Positions 38,701 through 45,842 of a stretch of DNA of 64,000 nt are shown piece by piece. Position 1 is the first letter of the stretch. Each line of letters opens with the position of its first letter. The notes below the pieces were generated by a model that was given only the letters and a program-made list of their open reading frames with translations, searched no databases and was not told the origin of the DNA. A program made the position numbers and the translations under genes. This DNA is from Flavobacteriaceae bacterium. GTDB lineage: Bacteria; Bacteroidota; Bacteroidia; Flavobacteriales; Flavobacteriaceae. The DNA is taken from positions 1-64,000 of the forward strand of contig CANHRI010000007.1 of assembly GCA_947463515.1 (NCBI GenBank). The letters are read 5' to 3'.

Positions 38701-39423
38701 CGACTACAAAGCAGCCTTGAAGAAAAGACCAAAACAGCAAAAATGCATGCCAAAGATGAGGATTATATCGAATATGAAGAAGAAAGCGATGAAATCCCAT
38801 ACACCTCGTTTTACCAATACGTAAGTGTCCTCAAAGCAATCCTCAACAAAAAGACAGAAGTCTTGGTGCAGGAAGCCTATGCGATGGATATTCCCGAGAT
38901 GCAATTGGAACTCTTAGCCGATGACATCCAGCAAGGGCGCGCCACCGCGGTGCAAATCGACAGTGCCTTAGCCCAGCCCAAACTGCGGTTTAAAACACTG
39001 GTAATGCTCAGCCGTATTGATACGTTCAACAAGCGACAAACCCTCACCGACGACGAAATTGCAGAAGCCGCCATGCGGGTTTTTGACGAGGTAGCCGACG
39101 ACGAACCCGTGCAGTTTTTGGAAAAACAAACCCTCAATTACGAGGGACATACACTGCAATGCTATTTTTACGAATCGCAACCGCAAAAAGACGGCAAACC
39201 CAACGGAGCCAAAATATTCCATGCCATGCTGTTTTTGGTGCGCGATGGAAAAATTGTCCCCCACGTATATTTCTCCCCCGTAGTGGAAGAAATCGACGAA
39301 GAAAACACGGCCGAAAAGCTCAAAACGATTATAATTCAAGAGAGCTTGAACCGCCAGTATGATTATGCGAAATTCCGCAAAAACAATCCGTTACTCCCTG
39401 ACTTTTCTAACTTCGAAGAATAA
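35767..39423 (+). CDS. Large exported TraB/GumN-domain protein with long unassigned C-terminus
   Basis: 1218 residues from GTG 35767, which gives a signal peptide (KLLIRLLWVVGAVAYAQ). Residues about 15-320 are a TraB/GumN domain (LLWEISGNGIAKKSYLYGTFHVNEK near the start and LFSAVGAAHLAGKEGILQLLRNKGYTV at its end). TraB-type domains are proposed metal-dependent peptidase relatives. The remaining ~900 residues have two or three repeated beta-rich units (each with FSSFTLAPF/AFSSFTLDPY ends), a helical-repeat region (about 870-1100, HEAT-like: LKAPEILPFLEQAYRNPKAYSSERMTILDVMSENP) and an acidic end. I know of no named family with this architecture. yhhQ follows without a gap. Confidence 0.8.
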   Translation: MKLLIRLLWVVGAVAYAQTPVEKSLLWEISGNGIAKKSYLYGTFHVNEKISYHLPDDFYTHLLNADIVSNESNPETWNSIFDLLYNSMAKTMMESKNPFAFKPISQQQLVQLFSSRNYLKDMSSVNNGPKSDYEENTVLDMFIFQTAKKHGKKIVGLEDAKKSVINLIQTTRAELEKQMKGMEEGSTTEETRRNALTKLLKGRTEEAALKDYYRDKDIVMLDSLSKLSASPGNHKALIIDRNYTMTRSIDSLARQGSLFSAVGAAHLAGKEGILQLLRNKGYTVNPVISTTTQAGRDRKKTLENLVIPPVVKTVKTSDGLLQYPEFEMTIEIETMVSSLDLSNGAYLNINRFPLNNFLQKHKNYLHPEAIDSLTYEFVPGDIQMKKQSTKGAYTRYDIVSKLKNGNFQRYRIYLTPLEAISISLSGVGDYAEKMEARIFNTIQLPPLPSGWKTKSPVKGGFQVQLPAYCATYSDSENAKGPLLWQAYDPIDQSYYLVVEKQLGESFTPTNGWFLHSRLHNEFYMHQGLPETAQFTDYTKTTFESFTQNEHHNYRLKSVVEGGKCYLLVAVDVPETQARKFFSSFTLAPFTPEKTTVYHSKKGKFTIEIPEKVNDAAIHGLDFANVLFNNFGGNNKEDTYMGDTFTSRNGHALEISETIFDHYESWLPADTLRAQLINRFTRKLKPRTYENELQETEWSNYVPTMEPQDVVLHDFSYNATTQTAVFDALVAAPHALHAEKIRVITTPERQLTLKTMVPYPYSQNLPFVEKAFSSFTLDPYDKPLPPNDRLQLFFDEVKSETDSIRNQALDDMDGLTLTDSDAARWIQWMQSYAFSNDEEIYKDQAYEQLRGLKAPEILPFLEQAYRNPKAYSSERMTILDVMSENPTPAVYEKIAELMAFDLPLPDNAERIEDVFNTFKNYPDASAVLYPGILKHYAIDEYKAPIIDWCAHLLHLKKIDPKKLGSFQKVVLADAKLEQKRLQSSLEEKTKTAKMHAKDEDYIEYEEESDEIPYTSFYQYVSVLKAILNKKTEVLVQEAYAMDIPEMQLELLADDIQQGRATAVQIDSALAQPKLRFKTLVMLSRIDTFNKRQTLTDDEIAEAAMRVFDEVADDEPVQFLEKQTLNYEGHTLQCYFYESQPQKDGKPNGAKIFHAMLFLVRDGKIVPHVYFSPVVEEIDEENTAEKLKTIIIQESLNRQYDYAKFRKNNPLLPDFSNFEE

Positions 39424-40077
39424 ATGTTTCAATCCCGTAAAGATTTCGTCTATATCGTCTTAGCCGGCATTTTTATCACCAATGCCTTGGTGGCCGAACT
39501 CATTGGGGGCAAACTCATCTATGTGGGACAAGCCGTGATGAGTTTGGGCATCCTCCCGTGGCCCGTTGTTTTTGTCACCACCGACCTCATCAACGAGTAT
39601 TTTGGGGAAAAAGGCGTGCGCAAACTCTCCCTGCTCACAGCCTCCTTGATTGGGTATACGTTTGTGTTGCTGCTCATCGGACTCCAAATTCCCGCCGTAA
39701 AAGGCGACGGCTTGGTAACCGACAGTCAATTTACAGCCGTCTTCGGGCAAAGCATGCTCATCATTGTGGGGAGCATTACCGCGTTTTTGGTCTCCCAATT
39801 GATTGATGTTACGATTTTTCATTTTGTCAAAAACCGAACGGGCAACCGCATGATTTGGTTGCGCAGCACCGGATCGACCGTGATCTCACAACTCTTTGAT
39901 AGTTTTATCGTACTGGGTATTGCCTTTTGGCTTCCCGGCAAAATGACTGCCGAAACCTTTATCCTCTCGGCGTTGACAGGCTATTCGGTCAAATTGGGAA
40001 TTGCCATTTTGCTGACGCCACTGATTTATGTAGGCCATTCGTTAATTGATTCCTATTTGAAAAAAGATGGACGCTAA
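39424..40077 (+). CDS. yhhQ: Queuosine precursor transporter (YhhQ/QPTR family)
   Basis: 217 residues with six to seven membrane segments: IVLAGIFITNALVAELIGGKLIYVGQAVMSLGILPWPVVFVTTDLINEYFGEKGVRKLS is the family hallmark (the DLINEYFG motif). Imports a queuosine precursor (queuine, preQ0 or preQ1). The ATG follows directly on the stop of the TraB gene (TAAATG), so translation is probably coupled. The next gene, tag, overlaps its end by 11 bases. Confidence 0.9.
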   Translation: MFQSRKDFVYIVLAGIFITNALVAELIGGKLIYVGQAVMSLGILPWPVVFVTTDLINEYFGEKGVRKLSLLTASLIGYTFVLLLIGLQIPAVKGDGLVTDSQFTAVFGQSMLIIVGSITAFLVSQLIDVTIFHFVKNRTGNRMIWLRSTGSTVISQLFDSFIVLGIAFWLPGKMTAETFILSALTGYSVKLGIAILLTPLIYVGHSLIDSYLKKDGR

Positions 40078-40627
40078 ACCACGTTGCGGTTGGTGCGAGA
40101 AAGACGATTTGTACCGCTGCTATCACGATGACGAATGGGGGCGCCCTGTGCGGGATGACCATACCATGTTTGAATTTTTGATCTTAGAAACCTTTCAAGC
40201 GGGACTGAGTTGGTACACGGTGTTGGCCAAACGGGAACACTTTCGCAAGGCCTTTGACCACTTTGATTTTGAAAAAATAAGCCAGTACGACGAAGCCAAA
40301 GTGCAAGCCTTACAGCAAGACACGGGCATTATACGCAACCAGCTCAAAATACGAGCTGCCATCACCAACGCCCAAGCTTATCGTAAGGTGCGGGAAGAAT
40401 TTGGTTCATTTTGCAACTACATTTGGAGTTTCACCGGTGGCAATCCCATCGACAACGCCCCTGCCACGCTGAGCGACATTCCCGCCTCGACGCCCCTCTC
40501 CGACGCCATCAGCAAGGACCTCAAAAAACGAGGCTTCAAGTTTGTGGGCACCACCGTTGTCTACGCGCACATGCAAGCCACAGGGATGGTGAATGATCAT
40601 TTGGTTTCGTGTTGGACGAGAAAATGA
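40067..40627 (+). CDS. tag: DNA-3-methyladenine glycosylase I
   Basis: 186 residues matching Tag: RCGWCEKDDLYRCYHDDEWGRPVRDDHTMFEFLILETFQAGLSWYTVLAKREHFRKAFDHFDFEKI, KIRAAITNAQAY, and the C-terminal zinc-site GFKFVGTTVVYAHMQATGMVNDHLVSC. Removes 3-methyladenine from alkylated DNA. Last gene of the TraB-yhhQ-tag run. Confidence 0.95.
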   Translation: MDAKPRCGWCEKDDLYRCYHDDEWGRPVRDDHTMFEFLILETFQAGLSWYTVLAKREHFRKAFDHFDFEKISQYDEAKVQALQQDTGIIRNQLKIRAAITNAQAYRKVREEFGSFCNYIWSFTGGNPIDNAPATLSDIPASTPLSDAISKDLKKRGFKFVGTTVVYAHMQATGMVNDHLVSCWTRK

Positions 40628-40631
40628 GAGG

Positions 40632-40658
40632 AAAGAAGAAAGAAGAAAGAAGAAAGAG
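40632..40658. repeat. Short tandem repeat, unit AAAGAAG
   Basis: Three perfect 7-base copies plus a partial one immediately after the tag stop codon. The rest of the 40628-40905 gap holds the inverted copy of the 91-bp repeat family, a CCCGA...TCGGG hairpin, and an 8-base repeat (CTTCGCGT/CTTCACGC/CTTCGTGG) near 40840. Confidence 0.85.
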
Positions 40659-40717
40659 AAATGTGCTTACTTACATGGCACGCATTACACTCATAAACCT
40701 TTTACCCTTTTAAACTT

Positions 40718-40803
40718 CTATTTGAAAATGAGCGTAAAAACGCAGCTACTACACTATTAAACCCATTCCACTTTTACACCTCCTGCCCACTGCGACTGCG
40801 ACT
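40718..40803 (-). repeat. Inverted copy of the intergenic repeat found at 44545
   Basis: Read on the minus strand this stretch matches 44545-44630 closely: a GTCGCA-type start, GGGCAGGAGGTGTAAAAGTGG, a variant of GGGTTTACTAGTGTAG, and CATTTTCAAAT at the end. The two copies face each other across aat, DUF3127, the flavin reductase and the histidine kinase. Confidence 0.75.
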
Positions 40804-40905
40804 ATCCCGACCCTTCGGGGCTGTGACTTATAACTAAAACCTTCGCGTCTTCACGCCTTCGTGGTAAAAAAAATGATAGCATTAAGGTTTAGTAGTTATC
40901 AATCA

Positions 40906-41568
40906 CTAGTCACTTTCCGGTTCTGACAAATCCACCTTATGCAAAATCTGCATAAACGCTGCTCTAGAAATCTCAAACGCGCCTAGTTTTTCCAGATGAT
41001 CGTTATGCACTTGGCAATCCAGTAAGGCATAATTTTGGGCTTTGAGGTCTTCTACCAGTTGTAAAAAAGCCAACTTACTAGCATTGGGAACGAGCGAAAA
41101 CATGCTCTCCCCACAAAATACATGACCGAGGTCAACGCCATACAACCCGCCTACCAAACGGTCGCCTTGCCATACTTCATACGAAACGACTTCCCCCTGT
41201 GCATGCCATTCTGTATACGCCCGGATGATGTCGCGGGAAATCCAGGTTCCGGTTTGTCCCCGTCTTGGCGCACGCTGGCAATGGGTAATCACCGCTTTGA
41301 ATTGGGTGTTGCGCGTTACGGTAAAGAGTCCGCGGTTGCGTAAATTGCGCAAACTCTTCGACGGCTTATAGGTTGCAGGATGCACCACCATTCGCTGTGG
41401 CGGCGCCCACCACAAAATGGGTTCGTCGGCATCAAACCAAGGAAAAATCCCCGAACGGTACGCCAATTGCAATCGCGGCAGCGACAAATCACCTCCCACC
41501 GCCAACAACCCCTCCATTGAAGCTTCGGTTACCGGCGGAAAATAAAGAGTCTTGGTAAGGAAATGCAT
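40906..41568 (-). CDS. aat: Leucyl/phenylalanyl-tRNA--protein transferase
   Basis: 220 residues: EGLLAVGGDLSLPRLQLAYRSGIFPWFDADEPILWWAPPQRMVV is the family signature, followed by RRGQTGTWISRDIIRAYTEWHAQG, and VFCGESMFSLVPNASKLAFLQLV. Aat attaches Leu or Phe to N-terminal Arg/Lys for the N-degron pathway (ClpS/ClpAP). Its stop lies inside a TCACTAG-type repeat. Confidence 0.95.
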   Translation of the reverse strand: MHFLTKTLYFPPVTEASMEGLLAVGGDLSLPRLQLAYRSGIFPWFDADEPILWWAPPQRMVVHPATYKPSKSLRNLRNRGLFTVTRNTQFKAVITHCQRAPRRGQTGTWISRDIIRAYTEWHAQGEVVSYEVWQGDRLVGGLYGVDLGHVFCGESMFSLVPNASKLAFLQLVEDLKAQNYALLDCQVHNDHLEKLGAFEISRAAFMQILHKVDLSEPESD

Positions 41569-41704
41569 GGGATTAACGATTGAAGATTTTTGATTTTTGA
41601 AGTAAGAAGTAGCGCTATTAATGATTTATATCTAACGGCTGTCATAACGACAACCAATACTCTTTTCGGGGCTAATCACTAGCTTTCCTGACGGCAAAGG
41701 CAGG

Positions 41705-41746
41705 TCACTAATCACCAGTCACTAATCACTAGTCACTAGTCACTAA
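41705..41746. repeat. Short tandem repeat, unit TCACTAR
   Basis: Six consecutive 7-base units (TCACTAA, TCACCAG, TCACTAA, TCACTAG, TCACTAG, TCACTAA) between DUF3127 and aat; related copies sit at 41673 and 40902. The gap also contains an AATTCCAAA/TTTGGAATT inverted repeat (about 41762-41799). Confidence 0.85.
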
Positions 41747-41828
41747 TAACTACCTAAAACAAATTCCAAACCCTACAGCCTACACAATAGAATTTGGAAT
41801 TGGATTAATTTAACCGCATGGGTTCAAC

Positions 41829-41863
41829 GTGAAACTTTAAACTTTAAACGTGAAACCTAAAAC
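41829..41863. repeat. Short tandem repeat, 7-base units GTGAAAC/TTTAAAC
   Basis: Five units in register: GTGAAAC, TTTAAAC, TTTAAAC, GTGAAAC, CTAAAAC. The last unit runs into the stop codon of the DUF3127 gene. Confidence 0.75.
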
Positions 41864-42252
41864 GGCAAATCGTCGTGTTCTTCTTCGTTGAAACTCGTTG
41901 CGGGTTCAAACGCAGGAGCGGCGGGCATAGGAGGCATATTTTGCGCCAACGGTTGACCGCCTTGTGCAGGGGCTTCCGCGGCTACACGCTCAATGCGCCA
42001 CCCTTGAATCGAATTGAAATACTTGGTTTCGCCTTGGGGACTCACCCACTCGCGACCGCGTAAGTTGATGGAAACTTTCACGGGTTCCCCAACTTGATAA
42101 CTGTCCAATAAATCACATTTATCTTGCGTAAACTCCACCATAATATGTTGTGGATACTGCTCTTCGGTCGTGACGACCAATTCTCTTTTTCGGAAAGTGG
42201 GGCTCACCTGCTGTACGGCATTAATCACTTTTACTCTTCCTGAAACTTCCAT
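41857..42252 (-). CDS. DUF3127 family protein (OB-fold)
   Basis: 131 residues from ATG 42252, where the conserved domain begins (MEVSGRVKVINAVQQVSPTFRKRELVVTT); the track start at 42315 adds 21 residues of intergenic sequence. Domain features: QHIMVEFTQDKCDLLDSYQVGEPVKVSINLRGREWVSPQGETKYFNSIQGWRIERV, then an Ala/Pro/Gln-rich linker and an acidic tail EEEHDDLPF like that of single-strand DNA-binding proteins. Nucleic-acid binding is likely from fold and tail. Follows the flavin reductase gene by 29 bases. Confidence 0.8.
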   Translation of the reverse strand: MEVSGRVKVINAVQQVSPTFRKRELVVTTEEQYPQHIMVEFTQDKCDLLDSYQVGEPVKVSINLRGREWVSPQGETKYFNSIQGWRIERVAAEAPAQGGQPLAQNMPPMPAAPAFEPATSFNEEEHDDLPF

Positions 42253-42281
42253 AATCGTTGTTGAATTAATAATACATAAAT

Positions 42282-43163
42282 TTAGTGTACTCGTGGCGCC
42301 AAGAGGGTTTTCCATGCGGCATCAACCGCTCCGGCATCGAGAAAAGCTTTAGCTTTAAGGTGCACTTGCTCCTCATCGGCGGAGCTTAGGGCGGCTTTCA
42401 CCGGCAAATTCTCTTTCACAAATATAGCAATTTCCGCTTCGGTGGGCAAGGCTTCGACATTTCCTAATTTGCCCAAATCATTCCCATCAAACACGGCGCT
42501 TTCACGCACAAAACTTGGAATAGCATCGACTCCTATGCCCAGGGTAGCCAAGGGTTTTTCGACTTCAAAAAGTCCGGCATTAGCGCGCGAGTACCAATTC
42601 CCACCCAAGCGGGCCACCAAATCAATCGCCTGTGGATCGATGGTTCCTTTGGCATCCAAGACCGCTTCGTTGATATGGATTTTAACCACCTCACAAAGGA
42701 TAAGATTACCTGCGCCGCCTTCAGTACCAAGGGCGATTATCTCATTGACTTTACATTCCAATTGCACCGGACTTTCTTGTACCCGATAGGGTTTGACCAC
42801 ATGCGAAGGCACAGCGGTGAATCCGGCTTTAATAAATTCATTGACGCCATCGGGATATTCGGTACTCGAAAGTGACATTTGTTGTACCATTGCATAATTG
42901 ACCACATTGATCACCACTTCGCGGGTATCTTGGCAATTGATCAAGGTATGTTTAACGGTATTATCGCGCACCCGTCGGGCGGGGGAAAATACCAGTATCG
43001 GCGGATTGGCACTGAAAATATTAAAAAAGCTAAAGGGCGACAAATTGGGATTCCCCTGAGCATCGACTGTACTGGCAAAGGCGATGGGACGGGGACCGAT
43101 AGCGCCTTGCAAATAGCCTTGAATTTGAACGGGAGTTAGCGTTTTCGGATCTAATGTAAGCAT
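42282..43163 (-). CDS. Flavin reductase family protein (FMN-binding split barrel)
   Basis: 293 residues from ATG 43163 (MLTLDPKTLTPVQIQGYLQG); 43169 is an alternative. Flavin-reductase-like motif: AIGPRPIAFASTVDAQGNPNLSPFSFFNIFSANPPILVFSPARRVRDNTVKHTLINCQDTREVVINVV. The FMN-binding split-barrel domain spans about residues 15-200; the C-terminal ~90 residues are less conserved. May reduce flavin with NAD(P)H, but many members have other roles. Upstream partner of DUF3127 in one operon. Confidence 0.88.
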   Translation of the reverse strand: MLTLDPKTLTPVQIQGYLQGAIGPRPIAFASTVDAQGNPNLSPFSFFNIFSANPPILVFSPARRVRDNTVKHTLINCQDTREVVINVVNYAMVQQMSLSSTEYPDGVNEFIKAGFTAVPSHVVKPYRVQESPVQLECKVNEIIALGTEGGAGNLILCEVVKIHINEAVLDAKGTIDPQAIDLVARLGGNWYSRANAGLFEVEKPLATLGIGVDAIPSFVRESAVFDGNDLGKLGNVEALPTEAEIAIFVKENLPVKAALSSADEEQVHLKAKAFLDAGAVDAAWKTLLAPRVH

Positions 43164-43202
43164 GACCATAGGTTTGAAGCAAAGATAGCCAATTTTCTGC
43201 AT

Positions 43203-43346
43203 TGCTAGTACGGGGTACGGGGCCGCGCGAGGGGGAGCAGCAAGGTACCCTGACGTGGCGGAGCCCGGCCGGTACCGCGAATCACCCGACCCCGAACGGG
43301 AAGTTACTATGCCGGCGCAGGGAATTGCATTCGGGGACGCGCCACA
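43203..43346. repeat. GC-rich palindromic element in the flavin reductase/histidine kinase gap
   Basis: About 140 bases of strikingly G/C-rich sequence (runs such as GGGGCCGCGCGAGGGGG and two GGTACC sites bracketing a possible hairpin) in a gap otherwise A/T-rich. Its right end is followed by a perfect AAAAATAGCTATTTTT palindrome just before the kinase gene. On the minus strand its frame (CGGGGTCGGGT ... GCTGCTCCCCCTCGCGCG) resembles the element at 54945. Confidence 0.55.
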
Positions 43347-43383
43347 ATAAAAAAAATAGCTATTTTTAAAAAAAATTCATTGC

Positions 43384-44538
43384 ATGCAGTTTTCCGATCG
43401 TCGCGCGGTTACCCGTTGGATCATTATTGCCACTTCGTTTGTGATTGTGTCCCTTATTTTGTGGAACACCTATGCCTTTTTTCAGATTTTTAAGGAGGAG
43501 GAACGGGTGAAGATGCAACAGTGGGCGCTGGCGCAAAAGACGTTGGCCAATGCCGATATAGATGCCGATATCGCGTTGCCGTTTGAAGTGATTCAGAATG
43601 CGCACATCCCAATTATGGTGACCCAACAAGGGAAGATTGTGAACCATATCAATATTGCCCCGGCGATTGAAAAGGACCCGAAGCAGATGCAGGTGATGCT
43701 GGAAAATTTGAAGTCGCAAAACGACCCTATCAAAATGGAATACGTTCCGGGGAAGTTTCAGTACCTCTACTACGGCGACTCTGATTTACTTAACAAGCTT
43801 AAATACTATCCGGCGGCTTTGTTGTTGATTATTTTCTTGTTTGCGGCCGTGGTTTACAACTTTTACCGCAGCACGAAAATGGCCACGCAAAACAAATTGT
43901 GGGCGGGGATGGCGAAGGAAACGGCGCATCAAATTGGCACCCCCTTGTCGTCGCTGATCGGTTGGCTCGAATATTTGAAGGCTGAGGGTACGGTGACCGA
44001 ATCGACGCTTATGGAAATTGAAAAGGACATCGTGCGACTGCAAGTGATTACGGATCGGTTTTCCAAAGTAGGGTCAGAACCGGTATTGGAAACCCGGGAC
44101 CTGGTGGCGGAGACCCGTGCCTCGTTTGATTATTTGCAATCGCGGTTTTCGAATCAAGTTCAATTTACCTTTACCGCACCTGAAGGGCCGTTGTGGGTAG
44201 CAATTAATCCGGCGCTCCACAGTTGGACTATCGAAAACCTCATGAAAAATGCCATCGACGCGATGCGGGGCAAAGGTGCGCTGACGGTTGCGATTGAAAA
44301 CGACGGCACGCACTATAAAATTAACATTACCGACAACGGCAAGGGCATCCCGAAAAATCAGTTCCGCAAGGTTTTTGAACCCGGTTTTACGACCAAAAAA
44401 AGGGGCTGGGGCTTGGGACTTTCCTTGACCAAACGCATCGTGGAGGACTACCACAAAGGGAAAATTCGGGTGTTGAATTCCGAAATTGGAAAAGGCACGA
44501 CGATGCAGATGGTGTATGGGGTAACCCCAAAGAATTAG
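43384..44538 (+). CDS. Membrane sensor histidine kinase
   Basis: 384 residues. Two membrane segments (WIIIATSFVIVSLILWNTYAFF; YYPAALLLIIFLFAAVVYNFY) enclose a periplasmic sensor domain of about 110 residues. Kinase core: H box AKETAHQIGTPLSSLIGWLEYL, N box HSWTIENLMKNAIDAM, G1 ITDNGKGIP, F box VFEPGFTTKKRGWGLGLSLTKRIVEDY. All catalytic residues are present. No response regulator gene is adjacent, so the partner is elsewhere. Divergent from the flavin reductase gene. Confidence 0.93.
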   Translation: MQFSDRRAVTRWIIIATSFVIVSLILWNTYAFFQIFKEEERVKMQQWALAQKTLANADIDADIALPFEVIQNAHIPIMVTQQGKIVNHINIAPAIEKDPKQMQVMLENLKSQNDPIKMEYVPGKFQYLYYGDSDLLNKLKYYPAALLLIIFLFAAVVYNFYRSTKMATQNKLWAGMAKETAHQIGTPLSSLIGWLEYLKAEGTVTESTLMEIEKDIVRLQVITDRFSKVGSEPVLETRDLVAETRASFDYLQSRFSNQVQFTFTAPEGPLWVAINPALHSWTIENLMKNAIDAMRGKGALTVAIENDGTHYKINITDNGKGIPKNQFRKVFEPGFTTKKRGWGLGLSLTKRIVEDYHKGKIRVLNSEIGKGTTMQMVYGVTPKN

Positions 44539-44544
44539 TATTCA

Positions 44545-44840
44545 GTCGCAGTCGCAGTGGGCAGGAGGTGTAAAAGTGGAAAGGGTTTACTAGTGTAGCA
44601 GTAGCTGTGATTGAAAGATCATTTTCAAATCTTCAAATTGTCTCATTTTCAAATTGAAGTGTAAAAGTGGAAAGAGTTTACTAGTGTAGCAGTAATTACG
44701 TTTGAAAGATCATTTTCAAATTTTCAAATTACCTCATTTTCAAATTAAAGTGTAAAAGTGGAAAGGGTTTACTAGTGTAGCAGTAATTACGTTTGAAAGA
44801 TCATTTTCAAATCTTCAAATTGACAAATCGTCTCATTGAC
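44545..44840. repeat. Three tandem copies of a 91-bp intergenic repeat
   Basis: Copies start at 44568, 44659 and 44750 (period 91), each beginning GTGTAAAAGTGGAAAG and containing GTTTACTAGTGTAGCAGTA and GAAAGATCATTTTCAAAT. The first is preceded by GTCGCA repeats and GGGCAGGAGGT shared with the inverted copy at 40718-40803. An 8-base repeat TCATTGAC ends the array. No open reading frame. Confidence 0.9.
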
Positions 44841-44852
44841 TCATTGACTCAT

Positions 44853-44880
44853 TAAAAAAACCACCGTTTCCGATGGTTTC
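44853..44880 (-). terminator. Terminator of the greA-HIT operon
   Basis: Minus-strand stem AAACCATC/GGTGGTTT (one G-U) with a six-base loop followed by TTTTTTT, 4 bases after the HIT stop codon. Confidence 0.85.
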
Positions 44881-44883
44881 TTG

Positions 44884-45273
44884 TTATACTTTTTCAGCGA
44901 TACGTTTTGCAAGTGCAGTAAATTCCTCGGGGGAGAGACTCGTTTTGCGTTGGAAGCGCATATCGTCCATGTCTTGCAGCGGAATGAGGTGTACATGCAC
45001 GTGCGGCACTTCGAGTCCAACCACCGCTACCCCAATGCGTTTGCAATCCACTGCTTGTTCCAAGGCTTTGGCGACTTTACGTGAAAACTGCATCAATCCC
45101 AAATAATGTTCCTCTTCCATATCAAACAGTTTGTTGATTTCCTGTTTGGGAATACATAACGTATGTCCTTTGGCGTTGGGATTGACATCCAAAAACGCCA
45201 AATAACGGTCATCTTCGGCTACTTTATAGCAGGGAATTTCGCCATTTACAATTTTTGTGAAGATACTGCTCAT
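44884..45273 (-). CDS. HIT family protein (Hint-like nucleotide hydrolase)
   Basis: 129 residues: SIFTKIVNGEIPCYKVAEDDRYLAFLDVNPNAKGHTLCIPKQE and the histidine triad HVHVHLIPLQ. Hydrolyses adenylated or related nucleotides (AMP-lysine/phosphoramidate type). Starts 2 bases after the greA stop. Confidence 0.95.
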   Translation of the reverse strand: MSSIFTKIVNGEIPCYKVAEDDRYLAFLDVNPNAKGHTLCIPKQEINKLFDMEEEHYLGLMQFSRKVAKALEQAVDCKRIGVAVVGLEVPHVHVHLIPLQDMDDMRFQRKTSLSPEEFTALAKRIAEKV

Positions 45274-45275
45274 GG

Positions 45276-45752
45276 TTAGTCACGGGTAATTTCTAAGATT
45301 TCAAATTTTAAGGTCCCATTGGGCACGGTGATTTCAGCCACCTCGCCAACGGATTTACCCAGTAAACCTTTTCCAATCGGAGACGTTACCGAGATTTTTC
45401 CGGTTTTTAAATCGGCTTCACTTTCTGCTACCAGGGTATATTTCATTTCCATACCGTTGGCTTGGTTTTTTATTTTCACATTGGAAAGTACCAATACTTT
45501 GGAAACATCCAATTGCGATTCGTCAATCAAACGGGCATTGGCATACAACTCCTCCATTTTGGCAATACGCATTTCCAATAACCCTTGGGCTTCTTTTGCC
45601 GCATCATATTCGGCATTCTCCGACAAATCGCCTTTATCACGGGCTTCAGCAATCGCCTGTGACGCTTTCGGGCGTTCAACGGATTTCAAATATTCCAATT
45701 CGTCTTTTAATTTTTTTAATCCTTCTGCGGTGTAATACGATACATTACTCAT
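45276..45752 (-). CDS. greA: Transcription elongation factor GreA
   Basis: 158 residues from ATG 45752 (the track's 45758 is a TTG). N-terminal coiled coil: YYTAEGLKKLKDELEYLKSVERPKASQAIAEARDKGDLSENAEYDAAKEAQGLLEMRIAKMEE with the acidic tip DLSENAEYD, then the FKBP-like domain (EADLKTGKISVTSPIGKGLLGKSVGEVAEITVPNG). Rescues backtracked RNA polymerase by stimulating transcript cleavage. Its leader has a promoter followed at once by a terminator (see findings). Confidence 0.97.
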   Translation of the reverse strand: MSNVSYYTAEGLKKLKDELEYLKSVERPKASQAIAEARDKGDLSENAEYDAAKEAQGLLEMRIAKMEELYANARLIDESQLDVSKVLVLSNVKIKNQANGMEMKYTLVAESEADLKTGKISVTSPIGKGLLGKSVGEVAEITVPNGTLKFEILEITRD

Positions 45753-45807
45753 AATCAATTTTTTTACTTTATTATATCAGAAGCCGTTGTTTCAACGTTT
45801 CATAAAA

Positions 45808-45836
45808 TAGAAAAAATCCCATCGCGACGGGATTTC
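45808..45836 (-). terminator. Intrinsic terminator in the greA leader
   Basis: Minus strand: AAATCCC/GGGATTT stem around a TCGCGA core, followed by TTTTTTC. It lies upstream of greA (ATG at 45752) and just downstream of a -7 promoter box at 45843-45850, in a divergent intergenic region where no gene ends. Confidence 0.75.
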
Positions 45837-45842
45837 TTCCTC

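Noticed and set aside
44545-44840. Regularly repeated sequence considered as a CRISPR array
   Set aside because: The period is 91 bases with the whole unit repeated, no alternating variable spacers, only three copies, and no cas genes anywhere in the window.
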